Shown here: one piece after another, positions 18,305 through 25,862 of the stretch
Layout: every line of letters starts with the position of its first letter
Position numbering within the stretch: position 1 is the first letter of the stretch
Source of the DNA: CAZUNO01 sp964621445 [NCBI: Candidatus Hadarchaeota archaeon]
Lineage (GTDB): Archaea > CAYQAE01 > CAYVLA01
Reading direction: 5' to 3'
DNA: 64,000 bases
Assembly (NCBI GenBank): GCA_964621445.1
Contig: CAZUNO010000010.1
Span: 1 to 64,000 of the forward strand
The notes under the pieces: model-generated
What the model was told of the DNA's origin: nothing
Database searches by the model: none
The model's input: the letters and a program-made list of their open reading frames with translations, nothing else
Made by a program: the position numbers and the translations under genes

Positions 18305-18805
18305 TTACATGAGGTACATCTTTTTCTTCTTATCCATATTAAGGAAGACATCGGCTTCTGCTATCAACTCGTCGGCAGTTGATTTTCCGAAGGATATAAT
18401 CTCCACCTGTATCCCTTCGGCCTGTAGATACTTCACCAGGGATGTGAAATCGCCATCACCGGTTACTATTATTGCCACATCGATCTTATCCGACATTCTT
18501 ATTGCATCTATGGCCATCCCCATGTCCCAATTTCCTTTCTTTACCCCCCCGTAAAACTCCTTTAATTCCTTTTTCCTGACCTGAAAACCGATGTCTTGGA
18601 GGGCGTCGAAGAAATTTTCCTCATCAGGAGTATGGGCTTCAATGACGTAGGCTATTGCCCTGATAAGTTTTCTATCATCCTTTGCCACCCTAAGCAGGCT
18701 GGTGTAGTCTACTTTGCCATTATAGATATTCTTTGCAGAGTAATACATATTCTGTACATCAACAAAGATCGCTACCCTTTGGTCTTTAAACGAACTTTTT
18801 CTAAT
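18305..18805 (-). CDS. NYN/LabA-type PIN-like nuclease
   Basis: NYN domain protein of the LabA/DUF88 type. The first catalytic Asp lies in VAIFVDVQNMYYSAKN; the others are GNWDMGMAIDAI and VTGDGDFTSLVKYLQAEGIQVEI. The first ATG of the open frame is at 18748, inside this first motif, so translation must begin upstream; no ATG, GTG or TTG is available and ATT at 18805 (then RKSSFKDQ) gives the natural length of about 166 residues. Such proteins are predicted RNases, some linked to RNA turnover. The start codon is the odd point. Confidence 0.8.
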   Translation of the reverse strand: MRKSSFKDQRVAIFVDVQNMYYSAKNIYNGKVDYTSLLRVAKDDRKLIRAIAYVIEAHTPDEENFFDALQDIGFQVRKKELKEFYGGVKKGNWDMGMAIDAIRMSDKIDVAIIVTGDGDFTSLVKYLQAEGIQVEIISFGKSTADELIAEADVFLNMDKKKKMYLM

Positions 18806-18978
18806 TGCGATAACCCCATCTGTACTGGAGGGGCCAACTTAAGAATATTCATCTCCTTTAGCCCCAGGGCAGAGACATACCAAACGTTTTTCTTTAGCCG
18901 GCTGCCTGCGTTCGGCTAGCTAAGGCGGATTTCAAATTCGCTTCCAAATGGGATATATCCTGCGTCGAGCATATCTTT

Positions 18979-19677
18979 TTGGGGAATCTAGATAATCTAA
19001 AACGCACGGGAAAGGTAAAGGACTTTATGGATAAGTACGGCGTTGATTTTTCGATGATAGGCCTTTTTGGCCGGGATCATATCTCCGATGACCAGGCGAA
19101 GGCCCAAGAAAACATCTCTGACGCGAAGACCCTAATAGATACCTGTGAGGACCTTGGTGCTCCGTACTTCGCAACCGGAGCTGGTGAATCCGGAGAGAGG
19201 ACCAGGAACGAAAATATTGAACTGGCGGTGGACTCTTTTTCGGATCTGACCGATTACGGGAGGGATAGAGGGGTGAAGGTACTGCTCTATAACTGCCACT
19301 GGAGCAACTTTGCCTTCTCACCCGAATGCTGGGCCAAGATACTGCCTCAGGTCCCGGATCTCGGTCTGAAATATGATCCCTCACATCCCTTCTACGATGA
19401 CCGCGATTACCTTAAGGAAATAATGGATTGGGGTGAACACATATACCATTTCCATGCAAAGGGTGGTTTGAAAATTGGAGGGCAGAAATTTGAGGATCCA
19501 CCTGCCGGGATTGATCAAGCCGATTGGGGAAGTATTATGGCCGTACTCTATCATCACCACTATGACGGGGACATAAACATAGAGCCCCACGCCCCGATAT
19601 GGAGGCACGAGCTGAGGTATGAGGGTATTCTTCTAGCCAGAAGGCACCTAAAGCAGTTCATGGCCGATGAGATCTGA
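18979..19677 (+). CDS. TIM-barrel sugar isomerase/epimerase, 5' end unclear
   Basis: Xylose-isomerase-like TIM-barrel (AP endonuclease 2 superfamily) of 232 residues from TTG 18979. Seen are the metal-site strands LLYNCHW, LGLKYDPSHPFYD, IYHFHAKGG and NIEPHAPIW. Family members have about 270-290 residues, so the first beta strand is missing. The frame is open upstream to 18898 without a start, and that extension (LAKADF, ASKWDISCVEHIFLG) looks genuine. The preceding frame also reads RIFISF and FFFSRLPAF, compatible with a lost first strand after a frameshift near 18915. So the gene may be 5' damaged. Substrate unknown; it is ten bases ahead of the lyase-like gene. Confidence 0.7.
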   Translation: MGNLDNLKRTGKVKDFMDKYGVDFSMIGLFGRDHISDDQAKAQENISDAKTLIDTCEDLGAPYFATGAGESGERTRNENIELAVDSFSDLTDYGRDRGVKVLLYNCHWSNFAFSPECWAKILPQVPDLGLKYDPSHPFYDDRDYLKEIMDWGEHIYHFHAKGGLKIGGQKFEDPPAGIDQADWGSIMAVLYHHHYDGDINIEPHAPIWRHELRYEGILLARRHLKQFMADEI

Positions 19678-19686
19678 GTTTTCACA

Positions 19687-20733
19687 ATGGTGTTAACATT
19701 GGTATCCGAGGAATCCTTGACCGAGAAAAAGAGAATTGAATTTGAATTGCCAAATTCTCCGCCCCTTTGGCGGGCCACATCCAGGGGCTCTTGTTCTCAT
19801 ACATATTTCACCCATCCCGTATGGCTGCCCGATGGAAGGGGCTTTGTATTCACCTCGGATCGAACCGGAAGCGGGGAGGCCTTTCTTTGTGAATGGCCAA
19901 GTGGGAGGATTCACCAGCTGACCGAGGGGGGAGCTTCTTCGCCGGTTGTTATCCTTCATGGGGAATCCATTCTCTACGTAAATGAGGGAGAGATAAGGGA
20001 GAGACAACTTGATGGGGAAGAGGATTTCAGCCTGGCTGAGATACCGCCGGGGACAAATTCCTTGGGAATCCCGGGGGAGACAATTGACGGAAAATGGATT
20101 GTAATAGGCCTTAGGAACGACGAGGGCTCAATTCTGGCCAAGTTCCCGCGTGAAGGAGGGGATATGATACCCTTTCACACCGATCCACGCTACATGAGCC
20201 ATCTCGTACCCTCCCCTGGAGATCCCGAGATGCTCTCTGTTGCCTGGAATTTTGGTGCAAAGGGCGAGGCTCCACAGAGGCTGTGGGTGATTGGAATTGA
20301 GGGTGGCGATATCAGACCGGTTTATCCTCAATCCCTGGGTGAACTAGTAACCCACGAGGACTGGACAGGGGATGGCAAATGGCTAGTCTTCACGTCGGGT
20401 CCCTTTGAGAGATACCCAGGATCATTCTCAATAAAACGGGTAGCTCCCGCGAATGGCTCGTTTGACACCCTGACCCAGGGAGGTAACTTCTGGCACTGCT
20501 CAGCAAATGAGGATGGCTCTCTCGTGATCGCGGATACAAACTGGCCCGATGATGGAATTTAGATAATTGATACCCAGGACCGGGATTCACGAACTCTATG
20601 TCCATCTAGATCCAAACGTGCTCACCCTCATCCATGTTTCAGTCCTGATGGAAGGTATGTGCTTTTTGATTCAGATATGAATGGGAAGAGTCAGGTGTAT
20701 GTGGTGGAAGTTACCGGGAAAGAACTATCGTGA
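19687..20733 (+). pseudogene. Oligogalacturonate lyase-like beta-propeller with in-frame TAG
   Basis: Seven-bladed propeller resembling oligogalacturonide lyase (Pectate_lyase22 type) or TolB-like repeats. Blades show HPVWLPDGRGFVFTSDRTG, PSGRIHQLTEG, HEDWTGDGKWLVFTSG. Reading stops at TAG 20560-20562 after codon 291, in the phrase DDGI-stop-IIDTQDR, but the same frame continues for 56 codons with HPHPCFSPDGRYVLFDSD, the expected last blade, to TGA at 20731-20733. Either a nonsense mutation (for instance of a Trp TGG), a sequencing error, or read-through. The true enzyme cleaves unsaturated digalacturonate; the His ligands were not checked in detail. Start ATG 19687. Confidence 0.75.
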
Positions 20734-20741
20734 TGTATCGA

Positions 20742-20754
20742 AAAGATTTATTTG
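20742..20754 (+). promoter_or_regulatory. TATA box for tRNA-Glu
   Basis: AAAAGATTTATTT is centred about 30 bases before the first base of the tRNA, the normal place for an archaeal TATA box. Confidence 0.4.
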
Positions 20755-20802
20755 ATGCTCAGATGCTCATTGACTCGAGCTCCGATAGTGTAGGGGTCAA
20801 AT

Positions 20803-20816
20803 GTCTCAAGGCCTTT
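20803..20816 (+). other. Putative 14-base D-arm intron of tRNA-Glu
   Basis: GTCTCAAGGCCTTT interrupts the 3' side of the D stem (near positions 22/23). Its removal gives a D arm matching archaeal tRNA-Glu. The bulge-helix-bulge was not modelled. Confidence 0.5.
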
Positions 20817-20827
20817 CATTCGGGCCT

Positions 20828-20847
20828 TTTCCTTTTCTGGGAGGTCA
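20828..20847 (+). other. Putative 20-base anticodon-loop intron of tRNA-Glu
   Basis: The anticodon loop is 27 bases; excision of 20 bases beginning at 20828, 20829 or 20830 leaves the same loop, CTTTCGA. The position (between 33 and 36) is not the canonical 37/38 site. Confidence 0.5.
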
Positions 20848-20921
20848 TTCGAGCCCGGGACCCGGGTTCAAATCCCGGTCGGAGCATCTTTAAAGACCTC
20901 TATGAGATACTAGGTTTTCAA

Positions 20922-22154
20922 CTAATCCAACCTGGTAGTGGTAACTTCCCTGTAAAGACGTCTGCGAACCATCAATGTCCATAACAAAAAGCCGCATATG
21001 AGGGAGGCACCGGTCACGGCCAGCCATTCAGATACGTATATCCATAGCAGGGCGGAGTCCTTGACCTCCTGTGCCAGGTTCTCTGCTTCCTCCATCATCC
21101 CCAGGGCTCTATCAATAGCTTCAAGCGCCCCGGAAAAATCCTGCTGGAGATAAAGGTCCCTGGCCTTTTCCGCGACCCGGTCTACTTCCTCCACCTTTTT
21201 CAAAACCCGGGAAGGGTCAGCACCGAAATTATCAACGAAATCAACGAGAGAGGTTATGATGAGCTTACGGTTACTAAAGGAAGTTATTCTGGACCTCACG
21301 GTATGTACCAGGTCCAGGTCCTTGGGTATATCATTGCCGGTACAGTACAACATGAGGTTGGTTACGAAGTCCTGGATATAATCCCATTCTAGAAATCTGG
21401 CCCCCCCGCCCGGGGTCCAATCCCCGGTCATGGCGAAGACCCTTCCGCTATCGTTGAAGTTCCAGGTGGAGAAGAAGGGGTTTTTCCAGTTGAGATACTT
21501 GCGTTCGTATACCAGCTCCTGAGTAACCGTAGCGACGGCCAAGACCTCAGCCCCTGGTTTCTCCTCTACCATATTGGAGGCATATCTCTGTAGGAAGTTG
21601 AGGTCAGGTCTCCAGGGTAGGCTTCGCATGAATGGGTTCTCGCTATCCAATATCTTCAATTTGCCGCCCTCATATCCCCCGTATACCGTCTTCACGGGAA
21701 GAACCTGCCCTACCGGGGTTTGGCCCCAGTCTGGATGGTGCCCGTTAGTCCCATAGGTTTCATGGCCCCCGATCATGACCAGGGCCAAGGCCTGGTTGGA
21801 AACTCCCCTTTTGAACCATTCCAGATGATCATCGGTGAAGCTGGCCACATTGGCATCGCTTACGATGACCACATCGTATTGATCCAGGAGTGAACTGTAA
21901 CTGCGGGGCATGTACAACCGTATCGCCCGTTCGATCTCGGAGCTGGAATATATTCCCCATAGATAATCCTTGGATGCTTGTATCGGGGTGGTAATAAGCA
22001 TGGGCTCGGATTTCATGTAGATGTAGGGGGTCTCGCCAGGGTAAGGATCTCCAGTATAAAGAACATTAACCCGGGTGCCTTGACCCAGTACCGAGATGGT
22101 ACCTGGAATGGTCAGTAAAAGGACTACCAAGGGAATTAACCTGTGAATAAGCAT
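20922..22154 (-). CDS. P-family membrane protein 3
   Basis: 410 residues, ATG start, signal peptide with hydrophobic core LIPLVVLLLTIPGTI and cleavage near VLG-QG. The ectodomain starts RVNVLYTGDPYP and contains IRLYMPRSYSSLL, VVIVSDANVASF, LALVMIGGHETYG and a GRVFAMTGDWTPGGG strand; MIGGHETYG is the GATase-like elbow region but without Cys. Then IPKDLDLVHTVR, FVDNFGADP, a hairpin (YLQQDFSGALEAI) and the membrane helix with GFLLWTLMVRRRLYREV, ending TTTRLD. This copy most clearly shows a ThuA-like fold. It is divergent from P4 (22313) across 158 bases. Function unknown. Confidence 0.8.
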   Translation of the reverse strand: MLIHRLIPLVVLLLTIPGTISVLGQGTRVNVLYTGDPYPGETPYIYMKSEPMLITTPIQASKDYLWGIYSSSEIERAIRLYMPRSYSSLLDQYDVVIVSDANVASFTDDHLEWFKRGVSNQALALVMIGGHETYGTNGHHPDWGQTPVGQVLPVKTVYGGYEGGKLKILDSENPFMRSLPWRPDLNFLQRYASNMVEEKPGAEVLAVATVTQELVYERKYLNWKNPFFSTWNFNDSGRVFAMTGDWTPGGGARFLEWDYIQDFVTNLMLYCTGNDIPKDLDLVHTVRSRITSFSNRKLIITSLVDFVDNFGADPSRVLKKVEEVDRVAEKARDLYLQQDFSGALEAIDRALGMMEEAENLAQEVKDSALLWIYVSEWLAVTGASLICGFLLWTLMVRRRLYREVTTTRLD

Positions 22155-22312
22155 GTTGGTCAGGAACTCACCTTTACATCCCAGTGGGGTTTATGACAGG
22201 TTGATCACTGTTTTCATTGATAAAGACGAGGTATACTCGATACGAAATGAAGCGAATTATCCTCCTAGACATTTATTAAAACAAAGAGGGGGGAAAACGG
22301 TGCTGAATCCCC

Positions 22313-23584
22313 ATGAAAATGAAAAGCATAGCGCTGGGTTCTTTTCTGATCTTGCTGATTATTGCCAACAATTCCTCAGCGCTGGAGGGGCAAGTAAAGG
22401 TGATGATAGCCGGCCTGTCTGGAGAAATCAGGTATGCCTCTTCCTGGCTTGAAACCGATCCCCTCACTGATCCCATGGTTATACCAGCTAGGGCACAGGA
22501 TAGCGAGTTCACACAAGAACAGCTTCATAGATTCATTAGGATTTACTTCCCACGGACCTATGAAGAGCTTAAGACCTACGAATATATGATACTAGCCCAA
22601 ATAGAGATATGGCTCTTTACCAATAAACAACAGCTCATGCTCCACGATGCAATCAGGAATGATGGTCTGGGAGGAATGCAAACCAGGAGCGTGATGAGCA
22701 TGCATTCATACATTAGCATTCCCTGGGCCGAGTCAAAACTGTCCGAGGCATTTCCCAATGATGCCGATGCCGTGGTTTCCATTGATTACAGGTTTCATGA
22801 TTTTCCCATGAGGGTGGTGATAAACACGAATCCCCAGGTACCGCCAATCTATAAGCCCTACAAGGACCTTCCCGGAGTCGAATATTCCTTTGGCGGATCA
22901 TATAGCACCAACCTGGCAATACCCAAGGAGGGTGCGGTGGTGGCATCATATTCAGTTTCCGGGTTTCCATTTGGATATCCGGGGGACTACCCCGATCCCC
23001 GTTTCGAAAGGCCAGGTTGGATTCCACACTCCATGTACTGGAAGTACGGGGAGGGAATCACTTGGACCCACCAGGATATGTTCGGCCAATACTGGAACAC
23101 CCTGTTTAATCCATACGCGCCGGATATGGTTGTGTCAGAGATAATCTACAGCACGGGCAGGGAGCTTCCTCAGGATGTTGTGCAGGTACATCGGCTACGG
23201 GGAAAATTCTCGGAGTTTGCAGATGCCAAGAGCTACATTTACTCTCTTCTGGACTTCATCGAGAAGTTCGGTGCGAATAGCGCTCCAATTGTGAAGGATA
23301 TGGGGGGAATCGCCGAGACGGAAAGGGAGGCCCGACAGTTGTATATTAACCAGGATTTTGAAAGATCCTCGTCATCCATGGACGACGCCCTCACCGCAAT
23401 GGACTCCTTGAGGGAGAAGGCTCTTAAACTAAAGGACCGCGCCCTTTTATGGATATATATTATCGAGTGGCTGGCCGTAACCGGGGTTTCCCTGATTGCC
23501 GGATTCTCAATTTGGACCCTTATGATTCGTCGTCGTCTATACAAGCAGGTATCCGTAACCCGTCTGGGTACGGAGGAACCATAA
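22313..23584 (+). CDS. P-family membrane protein 4
   Basis: 423 residues, ATG start. Signal peptide ends near SSA-LE. Ectodomain motifs: VKVMIAGLSGE, FIRIYFPRTYEEL, FTNKQQLMLHDAI, GGMQTRSVMS, FPNDADAVVS, MYWKYGEGITWT. Then RELPQDVVQVHRLRGKF, FIEKFGANSAP, a hairpin (YINQDFERSSSSM) and a membrane helix (LLWIYIIEWLAVTG onward) ending WTLMIRRRLYKQ, with tail VTRLGTEEP. P4 and P5 share GGMNTRS/GGMQTRSV and FPNDAD/FPNDVPAVV blocks, so they form one branch with P2. Divergent from P3. A cupin gene follows 42 bases later. Function unknown. Confidence 0.8.
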   Translation: MKMKSIALGSFLILLIIANNSSALEGQVKVMIAGLSGEIRYASSWLETDPLTDPMVIPARAQDSEFTQEQLHRFIRIYFPRTYEELKTYEYMILAQIEIWLFTNKQQLMLHDAIRNDGLGGMQTRSVMSMHSYISIPWAESKLSEAFPNDADAVVSIDYRFHDFPMRVVINTNPQVPPIYKPYKDLPGVEYSFGGSYSTNLAIPKEGAVVASYSVSGFPFGYPGDYPDPRFERPGWIPHSMYWKYGEGITWTHQDMFGQYWNTLFNPYAPDMVVSEIIYSTGRELPQDVVQVHRLRGKFSEFADAKSYIYSLLDFIEKFGANSAPIVKDMGGIAETEREARQLYINQDFERSSSSMDDALTAMDSLREKALKLKDRALLWIYIIEWLAVTGVSLIAGFSIWTLMIRRRLYKQVSVTRLGTEEP

Positions 23585-23626
23585 TAGTTTTCCAGTGGAC
23601 CGAATACTAAGATTTAGGTATATATT

Positions 23627-23971
23627 TTGAAGATCGATAACCACAGGGAAGTGCCTTTGGAGGAGGTCGAAGAGGAGGAAGCCAGCAGGGTAAAGGTGCG
23701 GTGGCTGATCTCGGAGGATGATAGGGCACCTAATTTCGCCATGAGGATGTTCGAGGTGTCTCCTGGTGGCTACACGCCGCTTCACAGCCACCCCTGGGAA
23801 CACGAGGTGTATATAACCTCGGGGTCGGGAAGGGTGTTTCGAGATCAAGAATATGTTCCGGTGGAGGAGGGTGATTTCGTCTTCGTCAGGCCGAACGAGG
23901 AGCACCAGTTCAAAAATGATGGCAACTCGACTCTCAAATTCCTGTGTCTAATACCGATTACCGATGATTAA
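23627..23971 (+). CDS. Cupin domain protein
   Basis: 114 residues from TTG 23627. The cupin motif 1 is HSHPWEHEVYITSGSG and motif 2 is FVRPNEEHQF, giving a full three-His, one-Glu metal site. Small cytoplasmic cupins of this type are found beside sugar metabolism genes and may be isomerases or regulators of unknown substrate. It lies 42 bases after P4 on the same strand and may share its transcript. TTG is preferred because no ATG precedes motif 1; the upstream AGGTATATA has a weak ribosome site. Confidence 0.85.
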   Translation: MKIDNHREVPLEEVEEEEASRVKVRWLISEDDRAPNFAMRMFEVSPGGYTPLHSHPWEHEVYITSGSGRVFRDQEYVPVEEGDFVFVRPNEEHQFKNDGNSTLKFLCLIPITDD

Positions 23972-24085
23972 AGGATCGGGGTTCCGGCTCAAGGATATGA
24001 AAGAGCCACGGAAACCATCACCAGGATGGGTCCTATCAGGAATCCGGACCAGGATAATATGGCAAATAATGCCAGTAGAGACAGG

Positions 24086-24950
24086 TTAAGACGGGGCGGT
24101 TCCCCCCTGGCTTGATTGGGATATTCCTGTGCGGAGCAAGAGTAGACCGATCAGGATTTGGGCGGATAGTATGAATATTGTTATTCCCATCTCGGCGGAT
24201 GGACCAGCATGGTGAGGGACATAGAGCATCTGGGCTATGGTTATGCTTGCCGTTCCAAGGACGAGTAGACCGCCAGCAGCTGGCATCCAGGAACGGATAA
24301 CCGCCTTCATATTCCATCTTCCAATTTTCATGACAACCAAGGGAAACCCAAAGATTAGAACCAGTAGCGGGGGGGCAAATACTTGTAGGTAACTTTGACC
24401 CTCCCATCTATAGATTGATATCAAATCAAATGGCAAGCGGATCCATTCCCAAATGGAATAGGATTCTACATAACCAAAAATCAATCCATATGCCTCAACT
24501 TGAGGAGAATCGCCTACGGTTAGGACGAATTCTCCACCCTTTAGCGCATGCAGGTCAAAATTAGATATTCTATGAAATGAGCTTGGAGAGAATCCCTCGT
24601 AAACTGCCTCGGAGTTGAGTAACGATGGCTGGAGATATGTTTCGTCTTGGGATTCGTTTAGCCCGTGGGGGAGGTAAAGTTTCATCTTGGGTCGGAAGCC
24701 GTCATCGAAGGATGGAATATTGGATATGAGGGTTATTCTAATTCTCTCTCCTTTCTCAACGTTGAATGTGTAATAGTTGGTCGCATTTCCCTTCCCAAGT
24801 TGGGAGTAGAGGACAACGGATTTTGAAGGGTCCTGGATCAAGGTAGCATTTTAGATGCCCCGGTTATCTTCGGGGAAATTTGGCACGTGGCCAAATGATG
24901 GTGCCAATGTGGCCATGAGCAGCAGGCAGGTCAGAAATTTCTGGTACATC
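24086..24950 (-). pseudogene. Membrane protein with beta ectodomain, apparently frameshifted
   Basis: The body (24086-24850) encodes an extracellular beta domain (SVVLYSQLGKGNATNYYTF, VEKGERIRITL, PPC-like in feel) followed by four membrane helices. It has no signal of its own, but the adjacent frame upstream begins at ATG 24950, with GGGTGG ahead, and encodes a clear signal peptide (YQKFLTCLLLMATLAPSFG). A one-base change in the run CCGGGG or CCCC at 24857-24877 would join the two; as it stands the signal frame ends at a TAA. So this is either a frameshift mutation or a consensus error in a homopolymer. No family recognised. Confidence 0.55.
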
Positions 24951-25082
24951 TCGGCCACCCTGGAATAAGGATGGTCACTAAAAAAGATGGCATTGAAAGG
25001 TAGATGGGATATTATTCTGTCAATCAACTAACGAGATAGGGGATAGATAACGATTTTTGAGGATTTCCCGGGAAGCAGGTCT

Positions 25083-25862
25083 ATGCAGCTAACCATGAGT
25101 AGCTTCGGAAAGGAGGAACCGGACTGCGGAATGATGGAGGAAATGGGCTTTCTACAGAAAAATCCTGATGGAAGTATGTCAACATACAGATGCAGGTGGA
25201 ATAAAGAGGCCGTATCGACAAAATCCGGGGATTCGGCTAATAAATACCTTCAGAGATGTTTTGAGTTCCCGAGGACGGTAGAACGTTACTTCACAAATGA
25301 TAAACTCAGATGTCACCGTTTAGCTAGCCAGGTGAAGGTAACACCCTTCATAGCCCGAAGGTTTGCCCGCTCGGCTCGAATCATGATTCACATTAATCGT
25401 AGGACTAGGAAAAGGGAGATTTCGGAGATCACCTCGGGTTCATTGCTGAAGGTTCTAGACGATTGGAGGAAGCCTGGTGATCATAATCTAATGCAGCAGG
25501 AAGTAATCCTGTCAGGAGGATTCGCCGCCTCGGAGGTCCCTCTTTACTCCGACATTCTCACTGGACACTTGGACTGTCTATTGTGTCCGGAGGACAGTGA
25601 TTTCCTGTATGCCATAGAGGTCAAATCCTATCCCTCGGACTACAAGGACAAATGGGCGGGCACCGGAAAATGGCGCCTCAACAAGAACCTAGTACAGGTA
25701 CTTGCATACGCGGAGCTACTTGCCAAGAATACGGGGTGTAAACGGATAGCTGCGGGTATACTTCACACCCAAGGGATATTGCTTTTTGACGCCTCAAAAT
25801 GGCTTACCCAGGACAGAACCTTGCTCTCGGGGATTAGGAAGCATCTTACCAATGAGGCCTAG
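25083..25862 (+). CDS. PD-(D/E)XK nuclease-fold protein
   Basis: 259 residues. The C-terminal half carries a RecB/Cas4-like nuclease core: GHLDCLLCPEDSDFLYAIEVKSY supplies the Asp and the E-x-K, and LVQVLAYAELLAKNTG gives the Q-x-x-x-Y helix. Unlike Cas4 there is no cysteine cluster at the C terminus for an iron-sulfur centre, and no cas genes or repeats are near. The N-terminal 90 residues, rich in basic residues and with several Cys, are not recognised. A DNA-repair or defence role is possible. It converges on apgM, overlapping by four bases. Confidence 0.7.
   Translation: MQLTMSSFGKEEPDCGMMEEMGFLQKNPDGSMSTYRCRWNKEAVSTKSGDSANKYLQRCFEFPRTVERYFTNDKLRCHRLASQVKVTPFIARRFARSARIMIHINRRTRKREISEITSGSLLKVLDDWRKPGDHNLMQQEVILSGGFAASEVPLYSDILTGHLDCLLCPEDSDFLYAIEVKSYPSDYKDKWAGTGKWRLNKNLVQVLAYAELLAKNTGCKRIAAGILHTQGILLFDASKWLTQDRTLLSGIRKHLTNEA

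Larger units (their letters stand above)
20779..20886 (+). tRNA. tRNA-Glu (UUC) with two probable introns
   Basis: The acceptor stem GCTCCGA pairs fully with TCGGAGC (20779-20785 with 20879-20885), discriminator A at 20886, no CCA encoded. T arm CCGGG-TTCAAAT-CCCGG is perfect. Anticodon stem CGGGC (20821-20825) pairs with GCCCG (20853-20857), but the loop between is 27 bases; removing 20 bases leaves CTTTCGA, giving anticodon TTC. The D arm is 14 bases too long; removing 20803-20816 restores the usual tRNA-Glu D arm ending ATCATT. The mature RNA would be 74 bases. Intron boundaries slide by a base or two. A decayed tRNA copy is the alternative. Confidence 0.8.

Noticed and set aside
25083-25862. 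Cas4 of a CRISPR system
   Set aside because: No repeats, no other cas genes and no C-terminal cysteine cluster.
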